A stretch of 64,000 nucleotides of DNA, taken from assembly GCF_001971705.1 (NCBI RefSeq), contig NZ_CP019327.1, positions 868,001 to 932,000 on the forward strand, read 5' to 3'. This stretch comes from Natronorubrum daqingense. Lineage in GTDB: Archaea; Halobacteriota; Halobacteria; Halobacteriales; Natrialbaceae. Below are positions 52,876-61,972 of this stretch, piece by piece. The position numbers and the translations under genes are program-made. The number at the start of each line of letters is the position of its first letter. Within the stretch, counting starts at the first letter, position 1. Under the pieces are notes generated by a model. It searched no databases, was not told where the DNA came from, and worked only from the letters and a program-made list of their open reading frames with translations.

Positions 52876-53218
52876 GGTTTCACATATGTGCCAATGACAA
52901 TTACTGTTGTGGTTGAAACCGACGCCGTCCCCCATTTCTGACGGCAAATGGGACGCGCATTTCACCGATTGGACGACTCGTGAGTGTGACTTGAGCATGG
53001 GATTCAAGACGCTCGGACACGTATTCACGCGTATGGTCAGCATTCGTCCAACGGAGGTGTTCGCCCGACATCGTTTCGAGTGACGGCCAGCGGATGTCTC
53101 GATCGATACGTCGAGACGAACGGTGGGCTAGCGAAGGATCGTCGTCGTCCGGAGAGCCCCACGTCTCGCGAACGGACGGACACGAGTCCGAATCGACTAC
53201 GACACATTCGAGGTTTGT
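52876..53218. other. Intergenic region between divergent genes
   Basis: The 343 bases lie between the FUN14 gene (minus) and hflX (plus). A 7-bp perfect stem CCCATTT/AAATGGG (52931-52937 and 52946-52952) is the only visible structure. The area around 52875-52920 is AT-rich and likely carries the FUN14 promoter. No gene found. Confidence 0.4.
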
Positions 53219-54520
53219 ATGAAGGCTATTATCGCGAAACGCGTCGATTCCGGCGTCGCGGATACGAGCGAAATCCGGGACCTTGCAGCCGCAGCAGGGT
53301 ACACTGTCGTCGGCGAAGTCACCCAATCGCGACGGGCCGATCCCGCGTTGCAACTGGGTGAGGGGAAAGCCGAAACGCTCGCCGAGCTCGTCGACGAGAC
53401 CGAGGCGACGACGGTTATCTTCGACAATCGACTCGGCCCCTATCAGACGTACAATCTGGGACAGCTCTTCGATGCGGGAGTCGAGGTCATCGACCGGTTC
53501 ACGCTCATCCTCGAGATTTTCGGCCAGCGAGCCCAGACGCGCAAGGCACAGCTTCAGGTCGAACTCGCGGAACTCCGATACGAACTCCCTCGAGCCGAGG
53601 CGAAAACCAGCCTCGCCAAACGGGACGAGCACCCCGGATTCATGGGTCTGGGAGAGTACGACGAGAGCCGCGAACAGGACATCAAAGACCAGATCAGCCG
53701 GATCAACGACGAACTCGAGCAGATCGAACAGACCGAACAGCATCGGCGAGAACGCCGACGCGACTCCGGGTTCGATCTGGTCGCTCTCGCCGGCTACACA
53801 AACGCCGGCAAATCGACCCTCTTGCGCCGACTCGCGGACGACCTCACCGTCGAAGAAAACGAGGGACTCCACCCGGACCTCGAGGCGACGGCCGAATCGC
53901 AGGATAACCTGTTCACCACGCTGGGGACGACGACCCGACGTGCAGCGATCGAACCGCGTGATGTCCTCGTGACCGACACGGTTGGGTTCATCAGCGATCT
54001 GCCCCACTGGCTGGTCGAATCGTTCAAGTCGACGCTGGACTCGGTCTACCGTGCGGACCTGGTCTTGCTCGTCGTCGACGTTAGCGAAGATGTCGACGAG
54101 ATTCACGAGAAACTCGTCACCAGCCACGACACACTCTACGAACGCAACGAGGCACCGATCGTCACGGTGTTGAACAAGATCGACAAAGTCGACGAGGACG
54201 AACTCGCCGAAAAGCGTGAGGCGCTCTCGTCGCTCGCCCCGAATCCGGTTGCCGTCAGCGGGAAGACGGGAGCGAACGTCGACGCCCTCCTCGAGCGAAT
54301 CGACGACGAATTGCCGGAGTGGCGTGAAGAGCGCCTGTTGCTTCCGATGACGGACGAGACGATGAGCGTCGTGTCGTGGATTCACGATAACGGCCACGTC
54401 GACGACGTGACGTACGGTGACGAAGACGTCGTCATCACGTTCGAAGCGAGACCCGCGATGATCGAGCAGGCACGATCACGTGCGAGCGAGTTGGGGACGA
54501 CGACGGCTGAATCGGTGTAG
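53219..54520 (+). CDS. hflX: GTPase HflX
   Basis: HflX is a ribosome-associated GTPase that splits stalled ribosomes. The 433-residue protein starts with the HflX N-domain (RVDSGVADTSEIRDLAAAAG, then DPALQLGEGKAETLAELVDE and RLGPYQTYNLGQLFDAGVEV), a helical linker with DESREQDIKDQISRINDELE, and the G domain with P-loop GYTNAGKST (192-200), G2/G3 region TDTVGFISDLPHWLVE, NKID near 321 and SGKTGANV near 347. Length and order are standard. An ATG at 53219 is the start. Confidence 0.96.
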   Translation: MKAIIAKRVDSGVADTSEIRDLAAAAGYTVVGEVTQSRRADPALQLGEGKAETLAELVDETEATTVIFDNRLGPYQTYNLGQLFDAGVEVIDRFTLILEIFGQRAQTRKAQLQVELAELRYELPRAEAKTSLAKRDEHPGFMGLGEYDESREQDIKDQISRINDELEQIEQTEQHRRERRRDSGFDLVALAGYTNAGKSTLLRRLADDLTVEENEGLHPDLEATAESQDNLFTTLGTTTRRAAIEPRDVLVTDTVGFISDLPHWLVESFKSTLDSVYRADLVLLVVDVSEDVDEIHEKLVTSHDTLYERNEAPIVTVLNKIDKVDEDELAEKREALSSLAPNPVAVSGKTGANVDALLERIDDELPEWREERLLLPMTDETMSVVSWIHDNGHVDDVTYGDEDVVITFEARPAMIEQARSRASELGTTTAESV

Positions 54521-54610
54521 TCTCCCGACAGCCGTCCGTTGAAGCCCTCGCAACGACGAACACTGTCGGGATCCCCACCTTATAAATCGTTGACCGGTGA
54601 CCAGTAGCGT

Positions 54611-55771
54611 ATGGAACGTGTTGCAATTATCGGTGCCTCGATGACGCAGTTCGGCCAACGCGAGGGAGAGTGGATCATGGACCTCCTCGCGGAAGCCGGC
54701 GAGGAGTGTCTCGAGGATTCGGGTGTCGACGCCTCGGCGGTCGATCACCTGTACGTCTCGAACATGGCGAGTGGGGAATTCGAAGGACAGACCGGCGTTC
54801 CGAACGCGCTGGCCCACGACCTCGATGCGATGCCGGCATACACACAACGTGTCGATCAGACGAGTTCCAGCGGCGGTGCAGGTATCTACGCCGCCTGGCA
54901 GTCCGTCGCAAGCGGCGCGAGCGAGATGACGCTGCTCGTCGGCGGCGAGAAGATGACCCATCGGACGACTGGCGAAGCAACCGACGTCATCGCCTCGCTC
55001 ACGCACCCAGTCGAGTACAAACACGGCGTCACGCTCCCCTCGTTTGCGGGGTTGACCGCCCGACACTACCTCGAGCGCTTCGATGCCCCGCGTGAGAGTC
55101 TCGGAAAAGTAGCCGCCAAGAACCATCGAAACGGCGTCGACAACCCACACGCGCAGTTCCAGAAGGAAGTCGACCTCGAGACGATCCTCGAGTCGCCGGT
55201 CGTCGCCGATCCGCTTCGACTGTACGACTTCTGTCCGATCACGGATGGCTCGGCGGCGCTCATGTGCTGTCCCGAATCCGTCGCCCAGGAGTACACCGAC
55301 ACCTACGCCGTTATTTCGGGCATCGACGGCGCGACGGACACCCACGTCGTCCACGAACGCGAGGATCCGACCGTAATGGGCGGCGTCGTCGAGAGCGGCA
55401 ACGGAGCCTACGAGATGAGCGGCCTCGAGCCGGACGATATCGACGTCGCAGAACTCCACGACATGTTCACCATTCTCGAGTTCCTCCAGATGGAGGGACT
55501 CGGCTTCGCCGAGCACGGCGAGGCGTGGAAACTCGTCGAGGAGGGATACACCGAGCGAGACACGGGCGAGTTGCCGGTCAACACCTCCGGTGGTCTCAAA
55601 TCGAAGGGGCACCCGCTGGGTGCAAGCGGCGTCGCACAAGGGGTCGAGATTTACGAACAACTGGTCGGCGAGGCAGGGCCACGGCAGGTCGACGCCGAGG
55701 CCGGACTCTGTTGTAACGTCGGCGGGTTTGGCAACTGTGTGATCACGACGATCATGGAGGCAGCACAATGA
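54611..55771 (+). CDS. Thiolase-family protein with Ser at the nucleophile position
   Basis: The 386-residue protein has the thiolase/SCP2-like fold: VAIIGASMTQFGQREGEWIM at the start, YVSNMASGEFEGQTGVP, and the catalytic His in GGLKSKGHPLGASGVAQG (near 336-353) with a C-terminal NVGGFGNCVITTIM. At the usual nucleophile position the motif reads VDQTSSSGGAG, so S85 replaces the Cys of VEAACASG. Without this Cys Claisen condensation by the usual mechanism is unlikely. Its stop overlaps the start of the OB-fold gene (4 bases). The pair resembles thiolase/DUF35 pairs acting in acyl-CoA or isoprenoid precursor metabolism. Confidence 0.85.
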   Translation: MERVAIIGASMTQFGQREGEWIMDLLAEAGEECLEDSGVDASAVDHLYVSNMASGEFEGQTGVPNALAHDLDAMPAYTQRVDQTSSSGGAGIYAAWQSVASGASEMTLLVGGEKMTHRTTGEATDVIASLTHPVEYKHGVTLPSFAGLTARHYLERFDAPRESLGKVAAKNHRNGVDNPHAQFQKEVDLETILESPVVADPLRLYDFCPITDGSAALMCCPESVAQEYTDTYAVISGIDGATDTHVVHEREDPTVMGGVVESGNGAYEMSGLEPDDIDVAELHDMFTILEFLQMEGLGFAEHGEAWKLVEEGYTERDTGELPVNTSGGLKSKGHPLGASGVAQGVEIYEQLVGEAGPRQVDAEAGLCCNVGGFGNCVITTIMEAAQ

Positions 55772-56127
55772 CGATGGAAGCCTACGAGTACGACGACGGC
55801 ACGATTCGCTACCCCGGTCATCCTCGAGGACCGGGTGGGACCGAACCGGTCGACACGGTAGACCTCAGCGAGTACACCGCAGAAGTGATCACGTGGACGA
55901 CGAGTACGGCAACGCCACCGGGCGTCCGCGAGCCGAATCATCTCGCAATCGTCGAATTCGACGTCGAGGGAGAATCCGTCCGAGCGATCGGTCAGGTGAC
56001 GACCGGCGATATCGAAACTGGCGACGAGGTAAAACCGGTGTACGTCGAGAAACTGCGCGACCCCGATGCTGGCATTCGCGAGCCAGAAAGCCAGGAGTGG
56101 GACGGGTATCGGTTCGAGCCGGTCTAA
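55768..56127 (+). CDS. DUF35-type OB-fold protein (no zinc cysteines)
   Basis: The 119-residue protein is the OB-fold partner of thiolases: after an N-terminal DDGTIRYPGHPRGPGG come the OB strands AEVITWTTSTATPPGVREPN, then LAIVEFDVEGESVRAIGQVT, and a C-terminal VKPVYVEKLRD segment. The family usually has an N-terminal rubredoxin-like zinc ribbon with four cysteines, but this protein has no cysteine at all. In archaeal HMG-CoA and thiolase complexes the DUF35 subunit bridges two enzymes. It overlaps the thiolase stop and converges with the next gene. Confidence 0.82.
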   Translation: MTMEAYEYDDGTIRYPGHPRGPGGTEPVDTVDLSEYTAEVITWTTSTATPPGVREPNHLAIVEFDVEGESVRAIGQVTTGDIETGDEVKPVYVEKLRDPDAGIREPESQEWDGYRFEPV

Positions 56128-56963
56128 CTGTCCTCGCCGGTATCGTCTCCCGCTCCCGGAGAATCGTCACGAGTCGGGTCCGATCCGTTGTCACCGTTCG
56201 TCTCGTCCGTCCCGTCCGTTTCGCTCGCTTCGCCTGTATCGCCAGTCTCACCGACCTCACCCGAGCGATTCTCGTGGGAACCAACATCGGCACCCACATC
56301 CGGGTTGGAATCGGCATCCGAATCCTCCTCGCCGTAGCGATCTTTCAGCGTCTCGAGTTCGGCGTCGACGTCGACGTGTGACTGTGGATCGCCCCGAGTG
56401 TCGCTTTCGTCACCGATATCGGACGAGTCGACGGTTCCGTCTTCGATGTCGATGCGAATCGGGTCCGAGCGCTCCGCAGAACGGTCGACATCGTCGCCGA
56501 GACGCTGCAACCTTCCGTCGAGATCGTCGCGCAGCGCTCGAGCCTCGGATAACAAGTCGGTGACTCGGTCGTCCTCGACGGCGTCTTCGTCGGCTGTCGC
56601 TCGCTGGAGTTGCGTCAGAATGGTATCGAGTTGTGAGAGCGTCGTTCGTCTGAGCGCATTCGCGCGATCTCCCGCGGCGTCGGTCGCAGTCGACGTCCGG
56701 TCTCGCACGTCTCGTTCGGTGCGCGCGAGTTTGAGCGTCCGCTGAAACCCCTCGAGCGCGCGGACGCTCGTCTCGAGGGCAACGATCGCTGCCGGGATCG
56801 CAATCTCGTCCGTAAACCGAAGGAGCTCTCGTGGGGTCGGCGGCCGCGGGCGCGGTCGCAGTCGAGGACCGTCGGTGTTCGCCTCGAGTTCCGTTCGAAG
56901 GTCGTCGATCGTTCGTGTGAGTTCACGAACGGCATCGATCAGTTCGTCGTTGGAGTCGCTCAT
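56124..56963 (-). CDS. Conserved haloarchaeal coiled-coil protein with acidic tail
   Basis: The 279-residue protein is helical in its first 165 residues: MSDSNDELIDAVRELTRTID, then RPPTPRELLRFTDEIAIPAA with VALETSVRALEGFQRTLKLA and RTTLSQLDTILTQLQRATAD. The remaining ~110 residues are Asp/Glu/Ser/Gly-rich and probably disordered. No signal or TM segment. It is one of the haloarchaeal families of unknown function. Its stop overlaps that of the convergent OB-fold gene. Confidence 0.72.
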   Translation of the reverse strand: MSDSNDELIDAVRELTRTIDDLRTELEANTDGPRLRPRPRPPTPRELLRFTDEIAIPAAIVALETSVRALEGFQRTLKLARTERDVRDRTSTATDAAGDRANALRRTTLSQLDTILTQLQRATADEDAVEDDRVTDLLSEARALRDDLDGRLQRLGDDVDRSAERSDPIRIDIEDGTVDSSDIGDESDTRGDPQSHVDVDAELETLKDRYGEEDSDADSNPDVGADVGSHENRSGEVGETGDTGEASETDGTDETNGDNGSDPTRDDSPGAGDDTGEDS

Positions 56964-57115
56964 ACGACTCCTACGGGTGCCTCAATGAAAAGTTCGGCCG
57001 GTAGCCGGTGGACTCGAAAGTAGTCCGTCGAACTCACGATTGTCAGTGAAACACAAGGATACGATCAGTACGAGACAGAAAACTTATCAGTATATCGCAA
57101 TCTCTGTATGACGGA

Positions 57116-57778
57116 ATGGATGGTGAACCAATCGATGGTGTGTCATCGGAGGCGAGTTTCGGACAGACGCTCGCAAAACTCAAACGAAACGGTAGCAATA
57201 TTCTGATCGTCGGCACGGATGCGTCCGAACTCCACACGACCCTCTGTCGTCGGTTGTGTGGCGGCGTCGATGCACCCTCGCGATATCGACTCACTATCAC
57301 CGATTCAGATTCGACGACGAAACCGTGTGCTCACTCGAGTATCGACGCGCCAGATCACACCCGTACGATCGACGTGACAGCGGCCACACCGTCGACACGG
57401 GTAGGTGGCGACACCTCCGACCAGACACCGCTCAAAACGCTCGGTCTCGAGAGTAACGATGCGATCGAGGAACTCGAAGAGCGTGCGGACGGGTTCGAAC
57501 CCGCCTCGCTTCGCGTCTGTCTCGATTGCCTCCAGCGGTTATTCGACGCACAGCCACGAGACGACGTGTTTCAGTTCCTCCACCTGCTCACCGCTCGAGT
57601 CGATTACTATAACGGGATGGGCCACTATCACCTCCCACTCGAGCGCACCGACGAACTGGTTCGTCTCCTCGAGCCACTGTTCGACGTGCTCGTCGAAATC
57701 CGCTCTCGGCGCGGAACGGACGAACATCGCTGGCAGTTTCGAGACGACGGAACGACGACCGAGTGGCTAGCCTTTTGA
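57116..57778 (+). CDS. Haloarchaeal protein with degenerate P-loop-like start (DUF7504-like)
   Basis: The 220-residue protein begins with FGQTLAKLKRNGSNILIVGT and DASELHTTLCRRLCGGVDAP, resembling haloarchaeal proteins in which a KaiC-like nucleotide-binding strand has lost its Walker A Gly-Lys-Ser/Thr. A CLDCLQRLFDAQPRDDVFQF segment and a LLTARVDYYNGMGHYHLPLE segment follow near 135-175. It may be a signalling or regulatory protein; the function is unknown. The ATG at 57116 is the likely start. It is the first of a plus-strand group with the MrfB-like gene, 125 bases apart. Confidence 0.65.
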   Translation: MDGEPIDGVSSEASFGQTLAKLKRNGSNILIVGTDASELHTTLCRRLCGGVDAPSRYRLTITDSDSTTKPCAHSSIDAPDHTRTIDVTAATPSTRVGGDTSDQTPLKTLGLESNDAIEELEERADGFEPASLRVCLDCLQRLFDAQPRDDVFQFLHLLTARVDYYNGMGHYHLPLERTDELVRLLEPLFDVLVEIRSRRGTDEHRWQFRDDGTTTEWLAF

Positions 57779-57903
57779 GCCGTCAAACGCTCACAGGAGA
57801 TCCAGTCTCACCGGTCGATACCGCCAGTCTCTCGAGACGGTCGAGATAACGGTCCCGGCGTCGATCCAATCAATTTTAGTTTACGCGGCGCCCCGAAACG
57901 GGT

Positions 57904-58656
57904 GTGCGAATCGAGAACAGTTTCATTCCCGTTCGCGGGGTTGGGGAAACCACCGAACGTCGTCTCTGGGAGCACGGGATCACCCACTGGGACGAGTTCG
58001 ATGGGAGCGTCGTCGGCGAGACGCTCGCCGACCGGATCTCTTCGTTTATCGACGACGGTCGTCGCCACCTCGAGCGCGGTGACGTTTCGGTATTCGCCGA
58101 CGCCATGCCGGCAGCTAGCCGCTGGCGCTGTTACGAAAACGTCCGCGAGGAGACCTGCTTTCTGGACATCGAAACGACCGGACTCGACGCGAGTTGTAAC
58201 GACGTGACGACCGTCAGCCTTCACCAGGGCGGTGAGACGAAGACGTTCGTTCAGGGACGAGATTTGACGAGTCAGCGTCTCGAGACCGAACTCGAGGAAG
58301 CGGCGCTGCTGGCGACGTTCAACGGTCAGCGCTTCGACGTGCCGTTTCTCGAGACCTGCTACGACATCGACGTCACGACGCCCCACGTCGACCTCATGTA
58401 CCCCTGTAAGACGCTCGGACTCGATGGCGGGTTGAAAGCGATCGAGCGAGAACTCGGAATCGACCGCGACATGCCAGACCTCACGGGCCGTGACGCCGTC
58501 CGCCTCTGGCACGAGTACGAACGCGGCGACGACGCCGCACTCGAGCGTCTCGTCGAGTACAACCGGGCAGATACGCGAAACATGAAGCCGCTGATGGAAA
58601 TCGTCACGACGCAACTCCATCAATCCGTCTTCGAATCGGTCTGTGACGCAGAATAA
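57904..58656 (+). CDS. Second MrfB/YprB-like DEDDy exonuclease
   Basis: The 250-residue protein is an RNase-H-like exonuclease with ETCFLDIETTGLDAS (metal Asp/Glu), ALLATFNGQRFDVPFLETCY and the YX3D motif in VEYNRADTRNMKPLME, the same architecture as the exonuclease half of the mrfB gene at 29202-30869. The first ~75 residues (GVGETTERRLWEHGITHWDE) contain a helix-hairpin-helix-like segment. There is no helicase nearby. It likely degrades DNA or RNA with a metal. The start is a GTG at 57904, with a TTTTAGTTTA element 24-34 bases upstream. Confidence 0.85.
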   Translation: MRIENSFIPVRGVGETTERRLWEHGITHWDEFDGSVVGETLADRISSFIDDGRRHLERGDVSVFADAMPAASRWRCYENVREETCFLDIETTGLDASCNDVTTVSLHQGGETKTFVQGRDLTSQRLETELEEAALLATFNGQRFDVPFLETCYDIDVTTPHVDLMYPCKTLGLDGGLKAIERELGIDRDMPDLTGRDAVRLWHEYERGDDAALERLVEYNRADTRNMKPLMEIVTTQLHQSVFESVCDAE

Positions 58657-58727
58657 CTCGCGACGATCGATGACAATACGGGTGGGACACGTAGCTATAC
58701 GGTGTCCGCGTTCGTTAGCTGGCATCG

Positions 58728-59141
58728 ATGACCGACGATCCCGACGACCTGTACTCCTACGAAACCGACATCGACGTGCGTCTCCGTGACATCGATTTCA
58801 TGGGCCACGTAAATAACGCTGTTTACGCCACGTTCCTCGAAGAAGCGAGAGAAGCGTACTTCGTCGACGTTATCGGCGTTTCACTGCCAGATATCGGAAC
58901 CGTTCTCGCCACGATGACGATCGACTACGTCAGGGCAATCGAAGCCGACGACAGGGTTACCGTCTCGATGGGTGTCACCGACCTCGGTACCTCGAGCCTA
59001 ACGATCGGATACGAGATTCGTGCCGAAGGAGAGACTGCCGCTACGGCAGAGACAGTTCAGGTCCTCGTCGATCGAGAAACTGGCGAGTCGAAGTCACTCC
59101 CCGACGAATGGCGAACACGAATCGACGCGACACGCGAGTGA
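58728..59141 (+). CDS. Acyl-CoA thioesterase (4HBT family)
   Basis: The 137-residue hot-dog-fold protein has the 4HBT motif RLRDIDFMGHVNNAVYATFL (residues ~18-37), with Asp and His/Asn of the active site, then EEAREAYFVDVIGVSLPDIG and MTIDYVRAIEADDRVTVSMG. It probably hydrolyses acyl-CoA thioesters; the acyl chain is unknown. It starts at the ATG at 58728, 72 bases after the nuclease gene. Confidence 0.9.
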   Translation: MTDDPDDLYSYETDIDVRLRDIDFMGHVNNAVYATFLEEAREAYFVDVIGVSLPDIGTVLATMTIDYVRAIEADDRVTVSMGVTDLGTSSLTIGYEIRAEGETAATAETVQVLVDRETGESKSLPDEWRTRIDATRE

Positions 59142-59173
59142 GTGTCGACTCGAGGCCCACGCGCCAAACGGGC

Positions 59174-59467
59174 TTACTGATCGGTGTTCGATTGCTCGCG
59201 AACGTCGACATCCCCGTCGCTCGATACCGTGACGTGATACCCACAGAACGGGAACTCGACGCGACCCGCTGCTCGAGGAGTTCCATCCGTTCGCGGGGTG
59301 AAAATTGCATCGAGCGCCTCCGGATTGATGGCTTCGTACAACGCTTCGTACTCTGGAGGTTCGATATCCATCGGATCGACACCCTCTCGTTCGGCAACAG
59401 CGGCGATTACGTCGAAACTGATCGAGCGTGTCGCAGTGGTATCCGAGGCGTCAGCTGAGAGTAGCAT
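59174..59467 (-). CDS. HalOD1 output-domain protein
   Basis: The 97-residue protein is a clear stand-alone HalOD1 domain: SISFDVIAAVAEREGVDPMD followed by EPPEYEALYEAINPEALDAI, then AAGRVEFPFCGYHVTVSSDG. I chose the ATG at 59467 because a TATA box lies 27-32 bases upstream, and the next ATG (59488) would leave only 6-11 bases between TATA and start. It has no operon partner. A second one is at 1955-2278. Confidence 0.9.
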   Translation of the reverse strand: MLLSADASDTTATRSISFDVIAAVAEREGVDPMDIEPPEYEALYEAINPEALDAIFTPRTDGTPRAAGRVEFPFCGYHVTVSSDGDVDVREQSNTDQ

Positions 59468-59816
59468 TGGCCAGACTCTTACAGTCATCGGGCATAAATC
59501 CTCTGGCCTCAGCCAGCCCTTGTTGGACACTATTGTTCAGCACGGCTCAGTTCTGTCCGACAGTGTATTTTTTCGACTTCAATATTGTTGTGATAGTAGG
59601 ACACTCAGCAGGTGAATCGTCCGCTTCGTTCGAATTGTTTCAGCGTCACGGACTACCGTCGAGAGGAAACGGTCCTAACTCGTCTACGAAAGCAGTCATT
59701 GACTCGTTTATGTAACCGGAAAATGGGGTGGCAGAAAGGACACTCTCAAAAATACAGGTCGGGAGAGCAAAACGTCCACCGTCGAACGCTCGAGGACTAT
59801 TCGGAATCGATCTTCC
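59468..59816. other. Intergenic region between a HalOD1 gene and the carboxylase gene
   Basis: The 349 bases lie upstream of the HalOD1 gene (minus) and downstream of the carboxylase gene (minus). It is AT-rich with a T-run near 59567-59575. Frames through it are short and show no family resemblance. I see no palindrome strong enough to call a terminator for the carboxylase gene. Confidence 0.4.
59494..59499 (-). promoter_or_regulatory. TATA box of the second HalOD1 gene
   Basis: The minus strand reads TTTATG in GGATTTATGCC, 27-32 bases ahead of the ATG at 59467, which decides that start as leaderless. Confidence 0.5.
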
Positions 59817-61652
59817 CTATTCGAGGACGACGAGCGTATCGCCCATATCGACGCTCTGTTCTTCCTCGACGGCGATTTCGGTTACGGTGCCGCCCTTCGA
59901 GGCCACGATGTCGTTTTCCATCTTCATCGCCTCGAGAACGACGAGCACGTCGCCAGCGGCGACTTCGTCTCCCGCTTCGACGGCGACATCGAGAATCGTT
60001 CCCTGCATCTCTGCGTCGACGGTTTCACCGTCGCCCTCGAGGTCACTGCTATCGCTCGAGCCGCCTGCTGGCTGTGGCGGTTCGGCGCGGCCACCGTCGA
60101 CGTCAACGTCGCCGGCCGGAATCGCCGGGGCACCGTGCTCTGCGAGTTCGACTTCGAATCGTTTGCCGTTGACTTCGACGGTGAACTCGCGTTCGACGGC
60201 CTCTTCGTCCTCACTCGAGCCGTCGCCGACGTCTCCGCCCCACTGCTCTTGGGCCTCCTCGATTCGACTCTCCTCGAGTTCTTCGTCGAGGTACTTCGTC
60301 GTGTGCGTGCTCTCGACGAACTCCTCGTCGGTGAGCATGAGTCGGTGGAACGGGATGATCGTTGGAATGCCATCGATTTCGTACTCACCTAACGCGCGCA
60401 GTGAGCGGTCGATACACTCCTCGCGGTCTTCGCCCCAGACGATGAGCTTCGCGATCATCGAGTCGTAGTCCGTGACGAGGTCGTCGCCCTGTCGGAGGGC
60501 GTCGTCCATCCGGACGCCGACTCCGCCCGGCGGATCGTACGTCTCTAACGTGCCGCCGGTCGCAGGAGCGAAGTCCTCGGCCGCGTTCTCCGCGTTGATC
60601 CGGAACTCGATCGCGTGACCGTCGATCTCGACCTCGTCTTGCTCGAAATCGATTTCTTCGCCGGCAGCGATTCGAATCTGGCGTTTGACAATGTCGATGC
60701 CGGTGATTTCCTCGGTGACGGTGTGCTCGACTTGAATTCGCGTGTTGACCTCGAGGAAGTAGAAGTTTGCGTCGGGGCCAAGCGGTTCGTCGGGACTGCG
60801 TCCGGACTCTTCTTCCACGAGGAATTCGACGGTGCCGGCGTTGGTGTACTCCGCCGCAGAAACCCCGCGGCGAGCGGCCTCGCCGATCTTCTCGCGCAGT
60901 TCGTCGGAGAGCGCAGCGGAGGGGCCTTCTTCGATAACCTTCTGATGGCGGCGCTGGAGCGAACAGTCACGCTCGCCGAGGTGACGAACGTTGCCGTCGT
61001 GGTCGGCGACGATTTGGACTTCGATGTGACGAGGGTTCTCGAGGTAGCGCTCGAGGTAGACCGAATCGTTGTCGAAGTAGGCCTCACCCTCGCGCTGGGC
61101 GCTTTCGAGTTGGTCTTCGACTTCGCTCTCGTTCCAGACGACTTTCATCCCGCGTCCGCCACCGCCACCTTCGGCTTTGATCGCGATCGGGTAGCCGTGT
61201 TCCTCGCCGAAGGCGGTGACCTCCTCGGGTTCGGTGACGGGATCCGTCGTTCCGGGGACGATCGGCACGTCTGCCTCGTTCATAATCGTCCGCGCTTTGG
61301 TCTTCTCACCGAGTGCTTCCATGGCGTCACTCGCAGGACCGATCCAGGTAATACCGTCGGCAGCCTCGACTTTGCTCGCGAATTCGGCGTTCTCCGCGAG
61401 GAAGCCGTAGCCGGGGTGGATCGCATCGGCATCGGCTCGCCGTGCGGCGTCGATAACCGCCTCGTGATCGAGGTACGAATCGGCCGCTCGAGCCGGACCG
61501 ACGTTGTACGCTTCGTCGGCGAAGCGGACGTGTCCCGACTCCGAATCGGCGTCGGAGTAGATCGCGACGGTCCCGATATTCAACTCCTCACAGGCTCGCA
61601 TCACTCGAACAGCGATTTCCCCGCGGTTCGCTACGAGAACCTTCCTGAACAT
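59817..61652 (-). CDS. pccA: Biotin carboxylase fused to biotin carboxyl carrier (acyl-CoA carboxylase alpha subunit)
   Basis: The 611-residue protein has an N-terminal biotin carboxylase ([40 protein letters not shown] near 155, a [19 protein letters not shown] segment, [20 protein letters not shown] near 290) and a C-terminal biotin carrier domain with EAMKMEN, the biotinylated K577. It is the alpha subunit of an acetyl/propionyl-CoA carboxylase; the beta (carboxyltransferase) gene is not in the window. The ATG at 61652 is preferred to an upstream TTG. A TATA-like element lies about 29-38 bases upstream. Confidence 0.96.
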   Translation of the reverse strand: MFRKVLVANRGEIAVRVMRACEELNIGTVAIYSDADSESGHVRFADEAYNVGPARAADSYLDHEAVIDAARRADADAIHPGYGFLAENAEFASKVEAADGITWIGPASDAMEALGEKTKARTIMNEADVPIVPGTTDPVTEPEEVTAFGEEHGYPIAIKAEGGGGGRGMKVVWNESEVEDQLESAQREGEAYFDNDSVYLERYLENPRHIEVQIVADHDGNVRHLGERDCSLQRRHQKVIEEGPSAALSDELREKIGEAARRGVSAAEYTNAGTVEFLVEEESGRSPDEPLGPDANFYFLEVNTRIQVEHTVTEEITGIDIVKRQIRIAAGEEIDFEQDEVEIDGHAIEFRINAENAAEDFAPATGGTLETYDPPGGVGVRMDDALRQGDDLVTDYDSMIAKLIVWGEDREECIDRSLRALGEYEIDGIPTIIPFHRLMLTDEEFVESTHTTKYLDEELEESRIEEAQEQWGGDVGDGSSEDEEAVEREFTVEVNGKRFEVELAEHGAPAIPAGDVDVDGGRAEPPQPAGGSSDSSDLEGDGETVDAEMQGTILDVAVEAGDEVAAGDVLVVLEAMKMENDIVASKGGTVTEIAVEEEQSVDMGDTLVVLE

Positions 61653-61972
61653 TCCTGTCAAAACACACGCGAAGCCACTACGTTACTTTTTCGCAACGGG
61701 CTGGCCGATGGTACTTTTCGCAATTTCTGCGAGATCGACCGTCTGACCCGGATAGCCAGCGACTCGACAGCAACGAAAGAGGAGTGAATTCGAGGTGGGA
61801 CGGAGACGAGACACGCTCGAGTCCCGGGATTCGAGCGTGTGTCGGGCCGGAGACGCGCTCTGCCGGTCGTGACGTGAAAAGCGCCTGTAACCGGCAGGTC
61901 GGACAATTGAGTCCCTGAAATAAAAATTCAGTGATCGACGTCGCCGTTCTGGAAGTGACGAACGCGGTACAG
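61653..61972. other. Intergenic region with two strong hairpins
   Basis: The 320 bases lie between the nitrilase-family gene (minus, stop at 61973) and the carboxylase gene (minus, start 61652). Perfect inverted copies are ACACGCTCGA/TCGAGCGTGT (61811-61820 and 61831-61840) and CTGCCGGT/ACCGGCAG (61860-61867 and 61890-61897). A CTGAA-TTTTTAT-TTCAG stem lies near 61920. They sit upstream of the carboxylase TATA-like element (about 61681-61690) and so probably belong to the 3' end of the nitrilase transcript. Confidence 0.5.
61811..61897 (-). terminator. Hairpin pair after the nitrilase-family gene
   Basis: Two perfect stems of 10 and 8 bp (61811-61840 and 61860-61897) follow the nitrilase-family gene on the minus strand. 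No T-run is directly adjacent, so the role as terminator is inferred from position. Confidence 0.35.

Noticed and set aside
52901-54397. A 498-codon minus-strand frame
   Set aside because: Antisense of hflX, whose GTPase motifs are all on the plus strand.
57480-57515. A tRNA T-loop-like GGGTTCGAACCC
   Set aside because: The rest of a tRNA cloverleaf is missing and the segment lies in the coding frame of the protein at 57116-57778.
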